DNA of 43,587 bases from Pantoea brenneri (GTDB lineage: Bacteria; Pseudomonadota; Gammaproteobacteria; Enterobacterales; Enterobacteriaceae). Under the pieces are notes generated by a model. The model had not been told where the DNA came from, searched no databases, and saw only the letters and a list, made by a program, of their open reading frames with translations. Each line of letters begins with the position of its first letter. Within the stretch, counting starts at the first letter, position 1. Where the stretch lies: contig MIEI01000038.1 in assembly GCA_002095305.1 (NCBI GenBank), positions 1 through 43,587 of the forward strand, in the 5' to 3' direction. Positions 9,335 to 17,125 of this stretch are shown in pieces. Made by a program: the position numbers and the translations under genes.

Positions 9335-9475
9335 ATGCAGGTATTAAGCTCGCTGCGTTCAGCAAAAAAGCGCCACCGGGATTGCAAAGTGGTGCGTCGC
9401 AAAGGCCGTATTTACGTGATTTGCAAAACCAATCCGCGCTTCAAAGCGGTACAGGGAAGAAAGAAAAAACGCTAG
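9335..9475 (+). CDS. rpmJ2: Zinc-independent 50S ribosomal protein L36 type B
   Basis: A 46-residue, very basic protein (YkgO type) beginning [17 protein letters not shown] and ending in GRKKKR. It has only two isolated cysteines (C17 and C30) and lacks the zinc ribbon of the standard L36. A GGGAGAGG ribosome-binding site lies before the ATG. It sits 11 bp after rpmE2 and is followed by a strong terminator. By family knowledge it substitutes for the zinc form of L36 under zinc limitation. Confidence 0.95.
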   Translation: MQVLSSLRSAKKRHRDCKVVRRKGRIYVICKTNPRFKAVQGRKKKR

Positions 9476-9492
9476 TTTGTGTCGTGATGACT

Positions 9493-9516
9493 GGCCGGGC
9501 ATGCCCGGCCTTTTTT
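9493..9516 (+). terminator. Terminator after rpmE2-rpmJ2
   Basis: GGCCGGGC (9493-9500), AT, GCCCGGCC (9503-9510), then six T residues. It separates rpmJ2 from the convergent substrate-binding protein gene whose stop is 5 bp further on. Confidence 0.93.
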
Positions 9517-9520
9517 ATGT

Positions 9521-10399
9521 TTATTGCATGCTTTTCAGCATCGCGTTGACGTTATGTCTGAATGCCGCTTCATAGGTGGGCGCCGGACCCGCCGCCGGCG
9601 ACAGCGCTTCAGGGTAAAGCTCCCCGCCGGGCTGTGCGCCGGTCGCGCTGGCAATCTGCTTCACCAGCCGCGGATCGGTCTGATTCTCAATGAAGTAACG
9701 CTGGATATGCTGCTGCTTCAGTTGGGTGATCAGGCTTCCCACCTCACTGGCGCTGGCCTCCGCTTCGGTGGAGAAACCGACCGGTGCGAGGAATGTAATG
9801 CCATATCGCTGGCCAAAATAGCCAAACGCATCGTGACTGGTCAGCACCTTGCGTCGTTCGGCGGGCACCCGGTCGAAAGCCGTTTTTGCCCAGCGGTCCA
9901 GCGCCTGCAACTGCTGAATATAGTTTTCACCGCGCTGACGGATCTGTGCAGCATCATCTGGGTCCGCCTTTACCAGCGCATTCATTACGTTAGTGGCGTA
10001 AATTACGCCGTTCTGCATACTGTTCCAGGCATGCGGGTCAGTGATGGTTTTGCCCTCCTCTTCCATGCTACGGGTGGTAATCCCGGTTGACGCCACCACC
10101 GGCTGGCCGCGATAACCCGACGCGCTGACCAGCCGATCCATCCACCCTTCCAGGCCTAAACCGCTGACAAACACCAGATCGGCTTTTGCCAGCGCCTGGC
10201 TGTCCTGCGGCGTCGGTTCAAAGGTATGCGGATCGCCATCCGGCCCGACCAGGCTTTTAACCCGCACATGGTCACCGCCGACCTGTTTAACGATGTCCGC
10301 CAGTACGGTAAAACTGGCGACCACATCCACCGTTTTTGCCATCGCTAATGGCGCGACAAATAGCGCAGCCAGCGCCAGACTAACCGGTAATTTCTTCAT
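9521..10399 (-). CDS. Metal (probably zinc) ABC transporter substrate-binding protein
   Basis: Periplasmic cluster A-I (ZnuA/TroA-type) binding protein of 292 residues. It has a signal peptide MKKLPVSLALAALFVAPLAMA followed by the mature start KTVDVVASF. The expected metal-ligand histidines are present in GDPHTFEPTP, TDPHAW and LTSHDAFGYF, with an acidic residue in NQTDPRL. The long His-rich loop of classical ZnuA is absent, so this looks like a second, ZnuA-like system rather than ZnuA itself. The chosen ATG at 10397-10399 has an AAAGGGG ribosome-binding site; an upstream ATG is possible but gives a worse signal peptide. It is the last gene of an operon with permease and ATPase. Zinc as substrate is inferred from the Zur-type box and from rpmE2-rpmJ2 next door; manganese cannot be excluded by sequence. 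Confidence 0.88.
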   Translation of the reverse strand: MKKLPVSLALAALFVAPLAMAKTVDVVASFTVLADIVKQVGGDHVRVKSLVGPDGDPHTFEPTPQDSQALAKADLVFVSGLGLEGWMDRLVSASGYRGQPVVASTGITTRSMEEEGKTITDPHAWNSMQNGVIYATNVMNALVKADPDDAAQIRQRGENYIQQLQALDRWAKTAFDRVPAERRKVLTSHDAFGYFGQRYGITFLAPVGFSTEAEASASEVGSLITQLKQQHIQRYFIENQTDPRLVKQIASATGAQPGGELYPEALSPAAGPAPTYEAAFRHNVNAMLKSMQ

Positions 10400-10415
10400 C
10401 AATACCCCTTTAAGT

Positions 10416-11255
10416 TTAATGGCGGCGCAAAATACCACCGCACGGTCCTGTCAGAATCGAAACAAAAAACAGCATCGCGGCACTCAGCACCACGGCGGGT
10501 CCGGCCGGCAGTGAAAAGTGCCAGGAGAATATCAGGCCAGCCAGAGCTGAGATCACGGCCATCAGGATGGCAATCGCCAGCATGGCGGCGAGATGGCGAC
10601 TCCAGAAGCGTGCGCTGGCGGCGGGCAGCATCATTAAGCCGACCGACATCAGGGTGCCGAGCACCTGGAAACCCGCCACCAGATTGAGCACCACCAGCAT
10701 CAGAAACAGGCCATGTACCAGCGGCGCATTCCACCTGCCCTGCGCCCGCAGGAAGTCACTGTCAAAAGCATCAATCACCAGCGGCCGGTAGAGTATCGCC
10801 AGCAGGGTCAGGGTGAAGGCGGCGATGCCTCCGACCAGCAGCAGCGCGCCGTTATCAACCGCCAGCAGCGATCCGAACAGTACGTGCAGCAGATCCACGC
10901 TTGAACCGCGCAGTGAGACCAGCGTGACGCCAAGCGCCAGCGAACCAAGATAAAAACCGGCGAAGCTGGCATCCTCTTTCAGCGGCGTATAGCGACTGAC
11001 CGCGCCGGAGAGCAGCGCCACCGCCAGCCCGGCAATTAATCCGCCCATGCCCATCGCCACCAGCGACAGCCCGGAGATCAGGTAACCGATGGCGGCCCCG
11101 GGTAACACGGCATGCGATAGCGCATCACCAATCAGACTCATGCGACGTAGCGAGAGAAACACACCCAGCGGGGTGGCGCTGATTGCCAGCGCGATACAGG
11201 CCACCAGCGCACGCCGCATGAAACCAAATTCAAGAAAAGGCTGAATCAGCGTCAC
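10416..11255 (-). CDS. Metal ABC transporter permease (ABC-3 family)
   Basis: Inner-membrane channel subunit of 279 residues with about eight or nine hydrophobic helices. The family motif RRMSLIGDALSHAVLPG (near residues 37-53) is clear, and the C-terminal LMSVGLMMLPAASARF segment, which contacts the ATPase, is also typical. The start is GTG at 11253-11255, overlapping the ATPase stop (GTGA), with a full AGGAGG ribosome-binding site inside the end of the ATPase gene. The stop lies 16 bp before the binding-protein start. The tight spacing indicates translational coupling. Confidence 0.92.
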   Translation of the reverse strand: MTLIQPFLEFGFMRRALVACIALAISATPLGVFLSLRRMSLIGDALSHAVLPGAAIGYLISGLSLVAMGMGGLIAGLAVALLSGAVSRYTPLKEDASFAGFYLGSLALGVTLVSLRGSSVDLLHVLFGSLLAVDNGALLLVGGIAAFTLTLLAILYRPLVIDAFDSDFLRAQGRWNAPLVHGLFLMLVVLNLVAGFQVLGTLMSVGLMMLPAASARFWSRHLAAMLAIAILMAVISALAGLIFSWHFSLPAGPAVVLSAAMLFFVSILTGPCGGILRRH

Positions 11256-11920
11256 GGCGCGACCTCCTGTAACGGGAAAGGGCTGACGGGACGATGCGTG
11301 AAGGTGCCGTCATCCAGTGACAGCAGGTCGCTGAAGTAGCGCGCGACCAGCGGGCGATCGTGCAGTACCACCAGCAAGGTGGTCCCCGCCTGCTGCTGCC
11401 GCTCAAGTATCGACATCAGTAAGCTGACGGTCTGGCTGTCAATGCCGTTAAAGGGTTCGTCCAGCAACCACAACCGGCTGCGCTGCAACATCAGTCGGGC
11501 AAACAACACCCGCTGTAGCTGGCCGCCAGATAAGGTGACCGGTTGCGCATCGGCATAATCACGCATCTGCACCGCGTCCAGCGCCTGCCAGATCTCCTGA
11601 CGCAGCGCCCGGTTGATGCCGCCAAACCAGCCGCAGCGCGGCCAGCAGCCGATCGATACCAGTTCATACACCGTCAGCGGAAAACGGGTTTCCAGTTCGC
11701 TGCGCTGGGGCAGCCAGCCGGTATCACGGCGGCTCACCTGCAAGCGGCACTCGCCTTTCACCGGCGGTAATAAGCCAGCGATGGTTTTCAGCAGCGTTGA
11801 TTTGCCGCTGCCGTTTGCGCCCACCAGAGCGGTCATACTGCCGGGCGCAAGCCGGCCGGTTATTGCGGGCGTCACCTCCTTGCCCTGGTAACCCACCTGT
11901 AGCGCGTTAAACGCAATCAT
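11252..11920 (-). CDS. Metal ABC transporter ATP-binding protein
   Basis: Cytoplasmic ATPase subunit of 222 residues. Walker A is GANGSGKST, the ABC signature is LSGGQLQRV, Walker B is LWLLDEPFNGID and the H-loop is VVLHD. I favour the ATG at 11918-11920 (MIAFNALQVGYQ), because its ATGA overlaps the stop of an upstream small ORF; a second in-frame ATG lies at 11938. The protein energises the ABC-3 permease encoded next. Metal specificity cannot be read from this subunit. Confidence 0.93.
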   Translation of the reverse strand: MIAFNALQVGYQGKEVTPAITGRLAPGSMTALVGANGSGKSTLLKTIAGLLPPVKGECRLQVSRRDTGWLPQRSELETRFPLTVYELVSIGCWPRCGWFGGINRALRQEIWQALDAVQMRDYADAQPVTLSGGQLQRVLFARLMLQRSRLWLLDEPFNGIDSQTVSLLMSILERQQQAGTTLLVVLHDRPLVARYFSDLLSLDDGTFTHRPVSPFPLQEVAP

Positions 11921-12027
11921 TCGCTGACACCCCACCATATTGCTGCCGCCAGTAACGCAATGAGGATCATCGCCACCGTCAGCCGTCCTGCCAGAGACAT
12001 CAAAAGCCCACTCTGCTGCATCGCCAT
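11917..12027 (-). CDS. Putative single-helix small membrane protein at head of the metal transporter operon
   Basis: A short ORF of 36 codons with a single hydrophobic helix: MAMQQSGLL, then MSLAGRLTVAMILIAL, then LAAAIWWGVSE. Its TGA stop overlaps the ATPase start (ATGA), suggesting translational coupling. In-frame ATGs also occur at 12021 and 12000; the last, giving a 27-residue peptide, has GAGTGGG as a possible ribosome-binding site and may be the real start. The first ATG lies almost inside the Zur-type box. I do not recognise a family. It could be an accessory subunit, a leader peptide that couples translation, or chance; the positive points are the exact stop-start overlap and the well-formed transmembrane segment with a following WW. 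Confidence 0.55.
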   Translation of the reverse strand: MAMQQSGLLMSLAGRLTVAMILIALLAAAIWWGVSE

Positions 12028-12031
12028 ACCT

Positions 12032-12054
12032 ATAATGTTATAACATAACAATCA
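12032..12054. promoter_or_regulatory. Zur-type operator upstream of the metal transporter operon
   Basis: The core TGTTATAACATAACA (12036-12050) agrees with the Zur core TGTTATANTATAACA at 13 of 14 defined positions. It lies directly upstream of the small ORF and of the ATPase-permease-binding protein genes on the minus strand. The nearest good promoter-like elements on that strand overlap the box. Zur is inferred, not shown. Confidence 0.75.
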
Positions 12055-12270
12055 TTCTAACGAATGCTGCTGCGGTGAACAGAGGGCAATGTGTATCAAA
12101 AAATAACGGTCATCCGGGCAACGGATGAGGCAAATCCCGCCAGCAAGGCAAATTTTGCGGCGTCAGGGGTCGGCAAATGACAGAAATAGACAATTTCATT
12201 CGCGGCTGGCTTGCAAAGCGGTTGCAGAAAACCAATGATAGGTTTATCAACTGTTATTAGTGGATCAGTT

Positions 12271-12624
12271 ATGCTGTCACGTATTGAATGTGATATTGCG
12301 CAGGACGAAACCGACTGCGAAAAAATAGCAGCGATTATTCAGCGGAATATTCTCAAAATATCACCCGCGCTGGTAGGCGATTTACAGTGGTATTCTCAAA
12401 ATGCCCGGTTAGTTCCAGGCAGTCTGAAAATTATTTCTGTTGAAAAGCAGGGTCCGAATAGTTTTAAGTTACTTTATGATTTTGACTGGAATGTATTTAG
12501 TCCCTGCCAGGATCTAAATGAAACCGTTAGCCATTCCGACCGGGTCAGCTTTCATATTGAGCCCGGTGCGCTTGAGTTTGATGTGATCGCCAATCAGCGG
12601 CCCTCCCCCAGCGATGAATTGTAA
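12271..12624 (+). CDS. Hypothetical protein, family not recognised
   Basis: A 117-residue acidic protein starting MLSRIECDIAQDETDCEK. I chose the ATG at 12271; an in-frame ATG at 12211 would add 20 residues of low plausibility. There is no signal peptide or transmembrane segment. Cysteines are C7, C16 and C79. The middle (SLKIISVEKQ, FKLLYDFDWNVFSPC) alternates hydrophobic and polar residues as beta strands do, and the C-terminus is disordered and acidic. Base use is visibly more AT-rich than in the flanking transporter genes, resembling tomB-hha. It has no counterpart at this place in E. coli. I cannot assign a function; the reading frame is long and uninterrupted, so I believe it is a gene. 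Confidence 0.65.
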   Translation: MLSRIECDIAQDETDCEKIAAIIQRNILKISPALVGDLQWYSQNARLVPGSLKIISVEKQGPNSFKLLYDFDWNVFSPCQDLNETVSHSDRVSFHIEPGALEFDVIANQRPSPSDEL

Positions 12625-12771
12625 TATTTAGTAATGGAGGTGAGTAGAACTAATGGTTTTACACTATATTTGACGAATCCCGTTTAATAACTGCCTGATA
12701 AATCGCTTCCTGGCCGCTTTACCCTATATCGCCGCCCTGCGGCAACTGTGCTAGCTATGGAGGGGAAAAAG

Positions 12772-13149
12772 ATGGACGAATACTCACCGAAACGGCATGA
12801 TATTGCCCAGCTTAAATACCTGTGTGAGAGTCTGTTTGACGAGAGCATGGCAACATTAACGGATAGCCATCACGGCTGGGTTAATGATCCCACTTCTGAA
12901 AGCAATTTACAGCTCAATGATTTGATCGAGCATATCGCCTCTTTCACCATGAATTACAAAATTAAGCACGTTGAAGATGAAGCGCTGATTTCGCAAATCG
13001 ATGAATATCTTGATGATACCTTTATGTTGTTCAGCAACTACGGTGTCAACACTCAGGATCTGCAACGATGGCAACGTTCAGCAAAACGCTTATTTAACCT
13101 GTTCACTGAAGAGTGCGCTTTTCTCCAGCAACCGAGCCATTCATTATAA
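12772..13149 (+). CDS. tomB: Hha toxicity modulator / biofilm modulator TomB
   Basis: A 125-residue acidic protein that pairs with Hha and counteracts its toxicity in E. coli. The sequence MDEYSPKRHDIAQLKYLCE is diagnostic. I chose the ATG at 12772 because GGAGGGG lies 6 bp before it; an ATG 24 bp upstream has no such site. It is followed 25 bp later by hha, the standard operon order. The region 12625-12771 upstream looks AT-rich and should hold its promoter, but no element could be assigned confidently. Confidence 0.95.
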   Translation: MDEYSPKRHDIAQLKYLCESLFDESMATLTDSHHGWVNDPTSESNLQLNDLIEHIASFTMNYKIKHVEDEALISQIDEYLDDTFMLFSNYGVNTQDLQRWQRSAKRLFNLFTEECAFLQQPSHSL

Positions 13150-13174
13150 GTACTGACGTGAGAACGGTTTATTT

Positions 13175-13390
13175 ATGAACAAAAACCTGACTAAAACGGA
13201 TTATTTGATGCGACTGCGCCGCTGTCGCTCAATCGATACCCTTGAAAGGGTCATTGAAAAAAATAAGTATGAATTACCTGAAGATGAGTTAGCGGTATTT
13301 TACTCTGCAGCCGATCATCGCCTGGCTGAACTGACGATGAACAAGCTCTACGATAAAGTCCCAGGTTCGGTGTGGAAATTTGTGCGTTAA
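13175..13390 (+). CDS. hha: Haemolysin expression modulator Hha/YmoA
   Basis: Small H-NS partner of 71 residues. [20 protein letters not shown] and the C-terminal [14 protein letters not shown] are the conserved ends of the family. Hha binds H-NS family proteins and helps silence AT-rich, often horizontally acquired genes. It lies directly behind tomB. A 7-bp inverted repeat CAGGCGA/TCGCCTG follows at 13463-13479, which might end the transcript, although no proper T run follows directly. Confidence 0.96.
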   Translation: MNKNLTKTDYLMRLRRCRSIDTLERVIEKNKYELPEDELAVFYSAADHRLAELTMNKLYDKVPGSVWKFVR

Positions 13391-13516
13391 TTCGCGCAGC
13401 CCTTTCGTTCGACTGTCTCATCCTTAGCTTTATCATCTCGCCTGCCGGCAATGGATCGGCCTCAGGCGAGTTTCGCCTGTCTGCAATCTGAGTGGGGATT
13501 TTTTACGCGGGGGAAA

Positions 13517-13630
13517 GGGTGGGGGCCCTGCCAGCTACATCCCGGCACACGCGTCACCTGCTGCGGCTGCTTCCTTCCGGACCTGACCGAGTTCACAAGC
13601 TAGCATTGCGGGAGAACCAACAGGGCCCCC
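13517..13630 (-). ncRNA. ffs: 4.5S RNA of the signal recognition particle
   Basis: The minus strand begins GGGGGCCCTGTTGGTTCTCC and ends with the complementary GGCAGGGCCCCCACCC, forming the long hairpin of 4.5S RNA. The Ffh-binding apical part, with GGTCAGGTCCGGAAGGAAGCAG, is conserved apart from flanking changes. The 114-nt length equals the E. coli RNA. It lies between hha and atl, the conserved position. The RNA binds Ffh and directs nascent membrane proteins to FtsY and SecYEG. Confidence 0.97.
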
Positions 13631-13661
13631 ATTGACAAGCCCTCATTACGAGAGCGCAGGC

Positions 13662-13690
13662 ATTATCGGGGAAGGCCCTGGCAATTGCAA
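13662..13690 (-). promoter_or_regulatory. ffs promoter
   Basis: On the minus strand, -35 TTGCAA (13690 to 13685), a 17-bp spacer and -10 GATAAT (13667 to 13662). The expected start would give a 5' leader of about 24 nt before the mature RNA, which matches the leader removed by RNase P in E. coli. Confidence 0.8.
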
Positions 13691-13797
13691 GCGCAGTCGG
13701 GACGACCGTTGGTTTCTTGAACAACCGGTGGTTTGCCGCATCCGGCTGGCGCGGCGCGTGCTAAAGTTGAAGCCTTTTTTCCTGACGGGATAAGCAG

Positions 13798-14109
13798 ATG
13801 GATCAACCTGACAGTTTTCAGCAACGCATCTGGCAGATTGTTGCTGCCATTCCAGCGGGTCGCGTAGCCACCTATGGCGACGTCGCTCAGCTGGCCGGTT
13901 CTCCCCGCGCCGCACGTCAGGTTGGCGGCGTGCTGAGTCGGTTACCGCAAGGCAGCACCCTGCCCTGGCATCGGGTGGTTAACCGTCATGGGGCGATCTC
14001 TTTGCAGGGGGACGGACTGTTTCGTCAGCGTGATGCGCTGGAGGCAGAAGGCGTAGAGGTGAGTGATGACGGTCACATCGATCTTGAGGCTTACCGCTGG
14101 CGCTACTAA
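13798..14109 (+). CDS. atl: Alkyltransferase-like protein (ATL, YbaZ)
   Basis: A 103-residue member of the MGMT DNA-binding family. The active-site motif is PWHRV (residues 56-60): tryptophan replaces the acceptor cysteine of PCHRV in O6-alkylguanine transferases. ATL proteins therefore cannot remove the alkyl group, but bind O6-alkylguanine and flag it for nucleotide excision repair. The helix-turn-helix region YGDVAQLAGSPRAARQVGG is intact. The size is close to a stand-alone ATL domain; E. coli YbaZ is somewhat longer. It lies between ffs and convergent ybaY. Confidence 0.94.
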   Translation: MDQPDSFQQRIWQIVAAIPAGRVATYGDVAQLAGSPRAARQVGGVLSRLPQGSTLPWHRVVNRHGAISLQGDGLFRQRDALEAEGVEVSDDGHIDLEAYRWRY

Positions 14110-14121
14110 ACGCAGCGAAAC

Positions 14122-14140
14122 GGGGCGACAGCGTCGCCCC
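14122..14140. terminator. Hairpin between convergent atl and ybaY
   Basis: GGGGCGAC (14122-14129), AGC, GTCGCCCC (14133-14140): a perfect 8-bp GC-rich stem. No T run follows on either strand, so it may act with other factors or only block readthrough partially. Confidence 0.55.
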
Positions 14141-14148
14141 ACAAGGTA

Positions 14149-14706
14149 TTACAGGCTGGTAGGCGCAGGAACCGCAGCCGACGGCGTCACCTGAGTCGGT
14201 GAGGTCGATGGGACGCTGGTGGCTGCACCCGGCTGGGTTGGCATCGCCATAGACGGTACCGGTACCAGCAGCAGTTCAGCTTTGGTGCCGCCCTGGTTGA
14301 TCACCGGCTTCACGCCTTCAGTAATAAAGGCCAGTTTGCCATCAATCGAGATGGCGGCGCTCAGCAGAATACGCGCATTCGGCTGAATGTCGGCTGGGTT
14401 AAACGGCAGCACGAACTGGAACGGCGCCTGTTTGCCTTCAGTACGCACTACGCGCTGTGACAGCACCTTCGACGGCGCATCCGCCACGGAAGCGTCAGAC
14501 AGCGTAACGGTTAATACCGCATCCGGCGGCAGCGCAATACGCTGACGAATATAGACCGAACCGCTGACGTTAGGCTGCGCAATCGCCGCCTGCTGTCCTG
14601 CCACTGCCGATCCTAACGTCGGCGTTGGCACCGGTTTACCTTTGTCGGCGCATCCTGCAACAGCAACCGCCATAACTACCCCACTGAACACATGCCAGAG
14701 TTTCAT
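14149..14706 (-). CDS. ybaY: YbaY family lipoprotein
   Basis: A 185-residue predicted lipoprotein. The signal peptide MKLWHVFSGVVMAVAVAGC ends in lipobox VAGC with C19 as the acylated residue. The central domain (SGSVYIRQRIALPPDAVL through LLSAAISIDGKLAFITEG) is the beta-rich YbaY domain, followed by a Pro/Thr/Ser-rich tail, perhaps a linker. Residue +2 is Ala, compatible with export to the outer membrane. The function is not known. Its place between atl and tesB is conserved. Confidence 0.92.
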   Translation of the reverse strand: MKLWHVFSGVVMAVAVAGCADKGKPVPTPTLGSAVAGQQAAIAQPNVSGSVYIRQRIALPPDAVLTVTLSDASVADAPSKVLSQRVVRTEGKQAPFQFVLPFNPADIQPNARILLSAAISIDGKLAFITEGVKPVINQGGTKAELLLVPVPSMAMPTQPGAATSVPSTSPTQVTPSAAVPAPTSL

Positions 14707-14895
14707 TGATGTCGTCTCCTTTTGATCAAAATGATTTCGGCAGCGAATCCTGCGTACAGCGCTTCACTCGCCGTATGTGCTTAATACTGGCACAAAATCG
14801 GGATTTTGCCTGGCCGCAGCAAAGAGGAAAGTCTGATTGACGTAAACTGGTCGGATCTTTCACACTGAGCCGGTCACTATATTGAGGAATGCGCC

Positions 14896-15758
14896 ATGAG
14901 CCAGGCACTGCAAAATCTGCTGAATTTATTAAATCTGGAAAAACTGGAAGAAGGGTTATACCGCGGCCAGAGTGAAGATCTTGGGCTGCGCCAGGTGTTT
15001 GGCGGTCAGGTGGTGGGACAGGCGCTCTATGCGGCCAAGCAGACGGTGCCGGAAGATCGCATTATCCACTCGTTTCACAGTTACTTCCTGCGCCCCGGCG
15101 ACAGTCAGAAAGCGATTATTTATGATGTCGAAACCCTGCGTGACGGCAAAAGCTTCAGCGCCCGCCGGGTCAGCGCCATTCAGAACGGTCAGCCAATTTT
15201 TTATATGACCGCCTCGTTCCAGGCACCGGAGAGCGGCTTTGAACACCAGAATGCCATGCCGGAGGTTGCCGGCCCTGACAACTGCTGTCTGAGCAGGTGA
15301 TGGCGCAGAAAATGGCGCATCTGCTGCCGGAAAAACTGCGTGAGAAGTTTATCGCTGAACGGCCGCTGGAGATTCGCCCGGTGCAGCTCCACAATCCGCT
15401 CAAGGGTCACGTCGATAAACCTGAGCGTCAGGTATGGATCCGCGCCAACGGCACGCTGCCGGACGATCTGCGCATCCATCAATATCTGCTGGGCTATGCT
15501 TCCGATCTTAACTTCCTGCCGGTGGCGCTGCAGCCGCACGGTAAAGGCTTTCTCGAGGCGGATATGCAGGTCGCCACCATCGATCACTCGATGTGGTTCC
15601 ACCGCCCGTTCGACTTCAGCGAATGGCTGCTGTATAGCGTGGTCAGCACCTCCGCTTCTGGCGCGCGCGGTTTTGTCCGTGGCGAGTTCTATAATCAGCA
15701 AGGCGTGCTGGTGGCGTCGACGGTGCAGGAAGGGGTGATGCGGCAGCGCAGCGAATAA
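14896..15758 (+). pseudogene. tesB: Acyl-CoA thioesterase II, interrupted by a single-base frameshift
   Basis: TesB hydrolyses medium and long acyl-CoAs. The first frame (14896-15300) begins [20 protein letters not shown] and is near-identical to TesB until GPDN, then reads CCLSR and stops. The second frame continues with [16 protein letters not shown] and carries the rest of the protein to 15758. One missing base at about 15280-15282 (GACAA then CTGCTG) explains it: adding one base restores a 287-residue protein, against 286 in E. coli. The catalytic part ([12 protein letters not shown] with the Asp, and STVQEG with the Gln) lies wholly in the second frame, so the truncated product should be inactive. 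A sequencing error is possible. No slippery sequence is visible, so programmed frameshifting is unlikely. Confidence 0.93.
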
Positions 15759-15781
15759 AAAAAGGGGCGATTTCTCGCCCC
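15757..15781 (-). terminator. Terminator of glnK-amtB
   Basis: Read on the minus strand: GGGGCGA, GAAA loop, TCGCCCC, then seven T residues. It lies between amtB and the convergent tesB and may also help end tesB, since the hairpin is symmetrical. Confidence 0.9.
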
Positions 15782-15805
15782 TGATTTCAAACTGTCGAGG
15801 AAAAC

Positions 15806-17092
15806 TTATTGGTTATAAGCATTCTCGCCGTGGCTGTTGACGTCCAGACCTTCACGCTCATGCTCTTCCGGCACGCGCAGTCCGACAATCATGTCCGCCA
15901 GCTTGAAGCCGATGAAGGCTACTACGCCAGACCAGACGATGGTCAGGCCGACGCTGAACAGCTGCACCCACACCTGATGGCCCATGGTCACGCCCTCAGC
16001 GTAGCCCACACCGCCCAGTGAAGAAGAAGCGAAGACGCCGGTCAGGATACAGCCCACGATGCCGCAGACGCCGTGCACGCCGAACACATCGCAGGGATCG
16101 TCCACCCGCAGCCATTTCTTCAGGGTGGTGACGCCCCACAGTCCGGCCAGTCCACCAACCAGACCAATAATCAACGCCCCGCCGACACCCACGTAACCAC
16201 AGGCTGGAGTAATAGCCACCAGCCCGGCAATGAAGCCAGAACAGGCGCCCAGCAGTGAAGGTTTACCGCGTACGGCCCACTCACCAAAGGTCCATGACAG
16301 CACCGCGCCCGCAGTGGCGACAACGGTATTCAGGAAGGCCAGCGCCGCAATTTCGTTAGCCGCCGAGGCAGAACCGGCGTTGAAGCCGAACCAGCCCACA
16401 TAGAGGATGGCGGTACCGGTGAAGACCATTGGCAGGTTATGCGGTTTGAACGCTTCTTTGCCGAAGCCAGCACGTTTGCCAACCAGATAAGCACCAACCA
16501 GTCCGGCAACTGCGGCATTGATGTGCACCACGGTGCCGCCAGCGAAGTCCAGCGCGCCATCCTGAGCCAGGAAGCCGCCCGCCCACACCATATGTGCGAT
16601 AGGCAGATAGGCCAGGGTCAGCCAGACACCAACAAAAATCAGCACGGCAGAGAAGCGGATACGTTCAGCAATGGCACCGATAATCAGGCCGACGGTGATA
16701 CAGGCAAACGATGCCTGGAAGGCAACGTGGATATACTGGTAGAAGCTGCCCATTACTGCGGTCAGCTGGATGTTTTTCAGCATCGCCCAGCCGAAGCCAC
16801 CAAAGAAGGCGTTACCTTCGCTAAAGGCCAGTGAATAGCCGTAAACCATCCACAATACGCAGACCAGAGAAAAGGTGACCGCAACCTGCGTCAGCATGGA
16901 GAGGACGTTCTTGCCGCGAATCAATCCGCCGTAAAACAGCGCAATACCTGGAATCGACATAAACAGCACCAGCGCGGTGCAAATCATCATAAATGCGTTA
17001 TCAGCCTTGTCCGCAACGGCAGGTGCAGCCATCGCGAGCGATGGTAACAGTGCCAGGCTGGTGAGGCCCAACTTAGCGAAAACTTTATTCAT
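15806..17092 (-). CDS. amtB: Ammonium transporter AmtB
   Basis: Inner-membrane ammonium channel of 428 residues. It has a cleavable signal peptide (MNKVFAKLGLTSLALLPSLAMA) before APAVADKADNAF, and eleven transmembrane helices. The conserved pore motifs are visible: FYGGLIRGKN, the first twin histidine in GGTVVHINAAVAG and the second in DVFGVHGVCGIVG. I chose the ATG at 17090-17092 with GGATGG upstream. It is 33 bp downstream of glnK, and the pair forms the nitrogen-regulated operon; GlnK blocks AmtB when ammonium is plentiful. Confidence 0.97.
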   Translation of the reverse strand: MNKVFAKLGLTSLALLPSLAMAAPAVADKADNAFMMICTALVLFMSIPGIALFYGGLIRGKNVLSMLTQVAVTFSLVCVLWMVYGYSLAFSEGNAFFGGFGWAMLKNIQLTAVMGSFYQYIHVAFQASFACITVGLIIGAIAERIRFSAVLIFVGVWLTLAYLPIAHMVWAGGFLAQDGALDFAGGTVVHINAAVAGLVGAYLVGKRAGFGKEAFKPHNLPMVFTGTAILYVGWFGFNAGSASAANEIAALAFLNTVVATAGAVLSWTFGEWAVRGKPSLLGACSGFIAGLVAITPACGYVGVGGALIIGLVGGLAGLWGVTTLKKWLRVDDPCDVFGVHGVCGIVGCILTGVFASSSLGGVGYAEGVTMGHQVWVQLFSVGLTIVWSGVVAFIGFKLADMIVGLRVPEEHEREGLDVNSHGENAYNQ

Positions 17093-17125
17093 TTTTTTCC
17101 ATCCCATCACAGTACTGAGTCTTAA

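Noticed and set aside
12653..12673. Tiny ORF MVLHYI with a perfect GGAGGTG site upstream of tomB
   Set aside because: Only six codons; no conservation can be tested, so it remains at most a possible leader.
15270..15300. Programmed ribosomal frameshift in tesB
   Set aside because: There is no slippery heptamer or stimulatory structure evident, and the family is never frameshifted.
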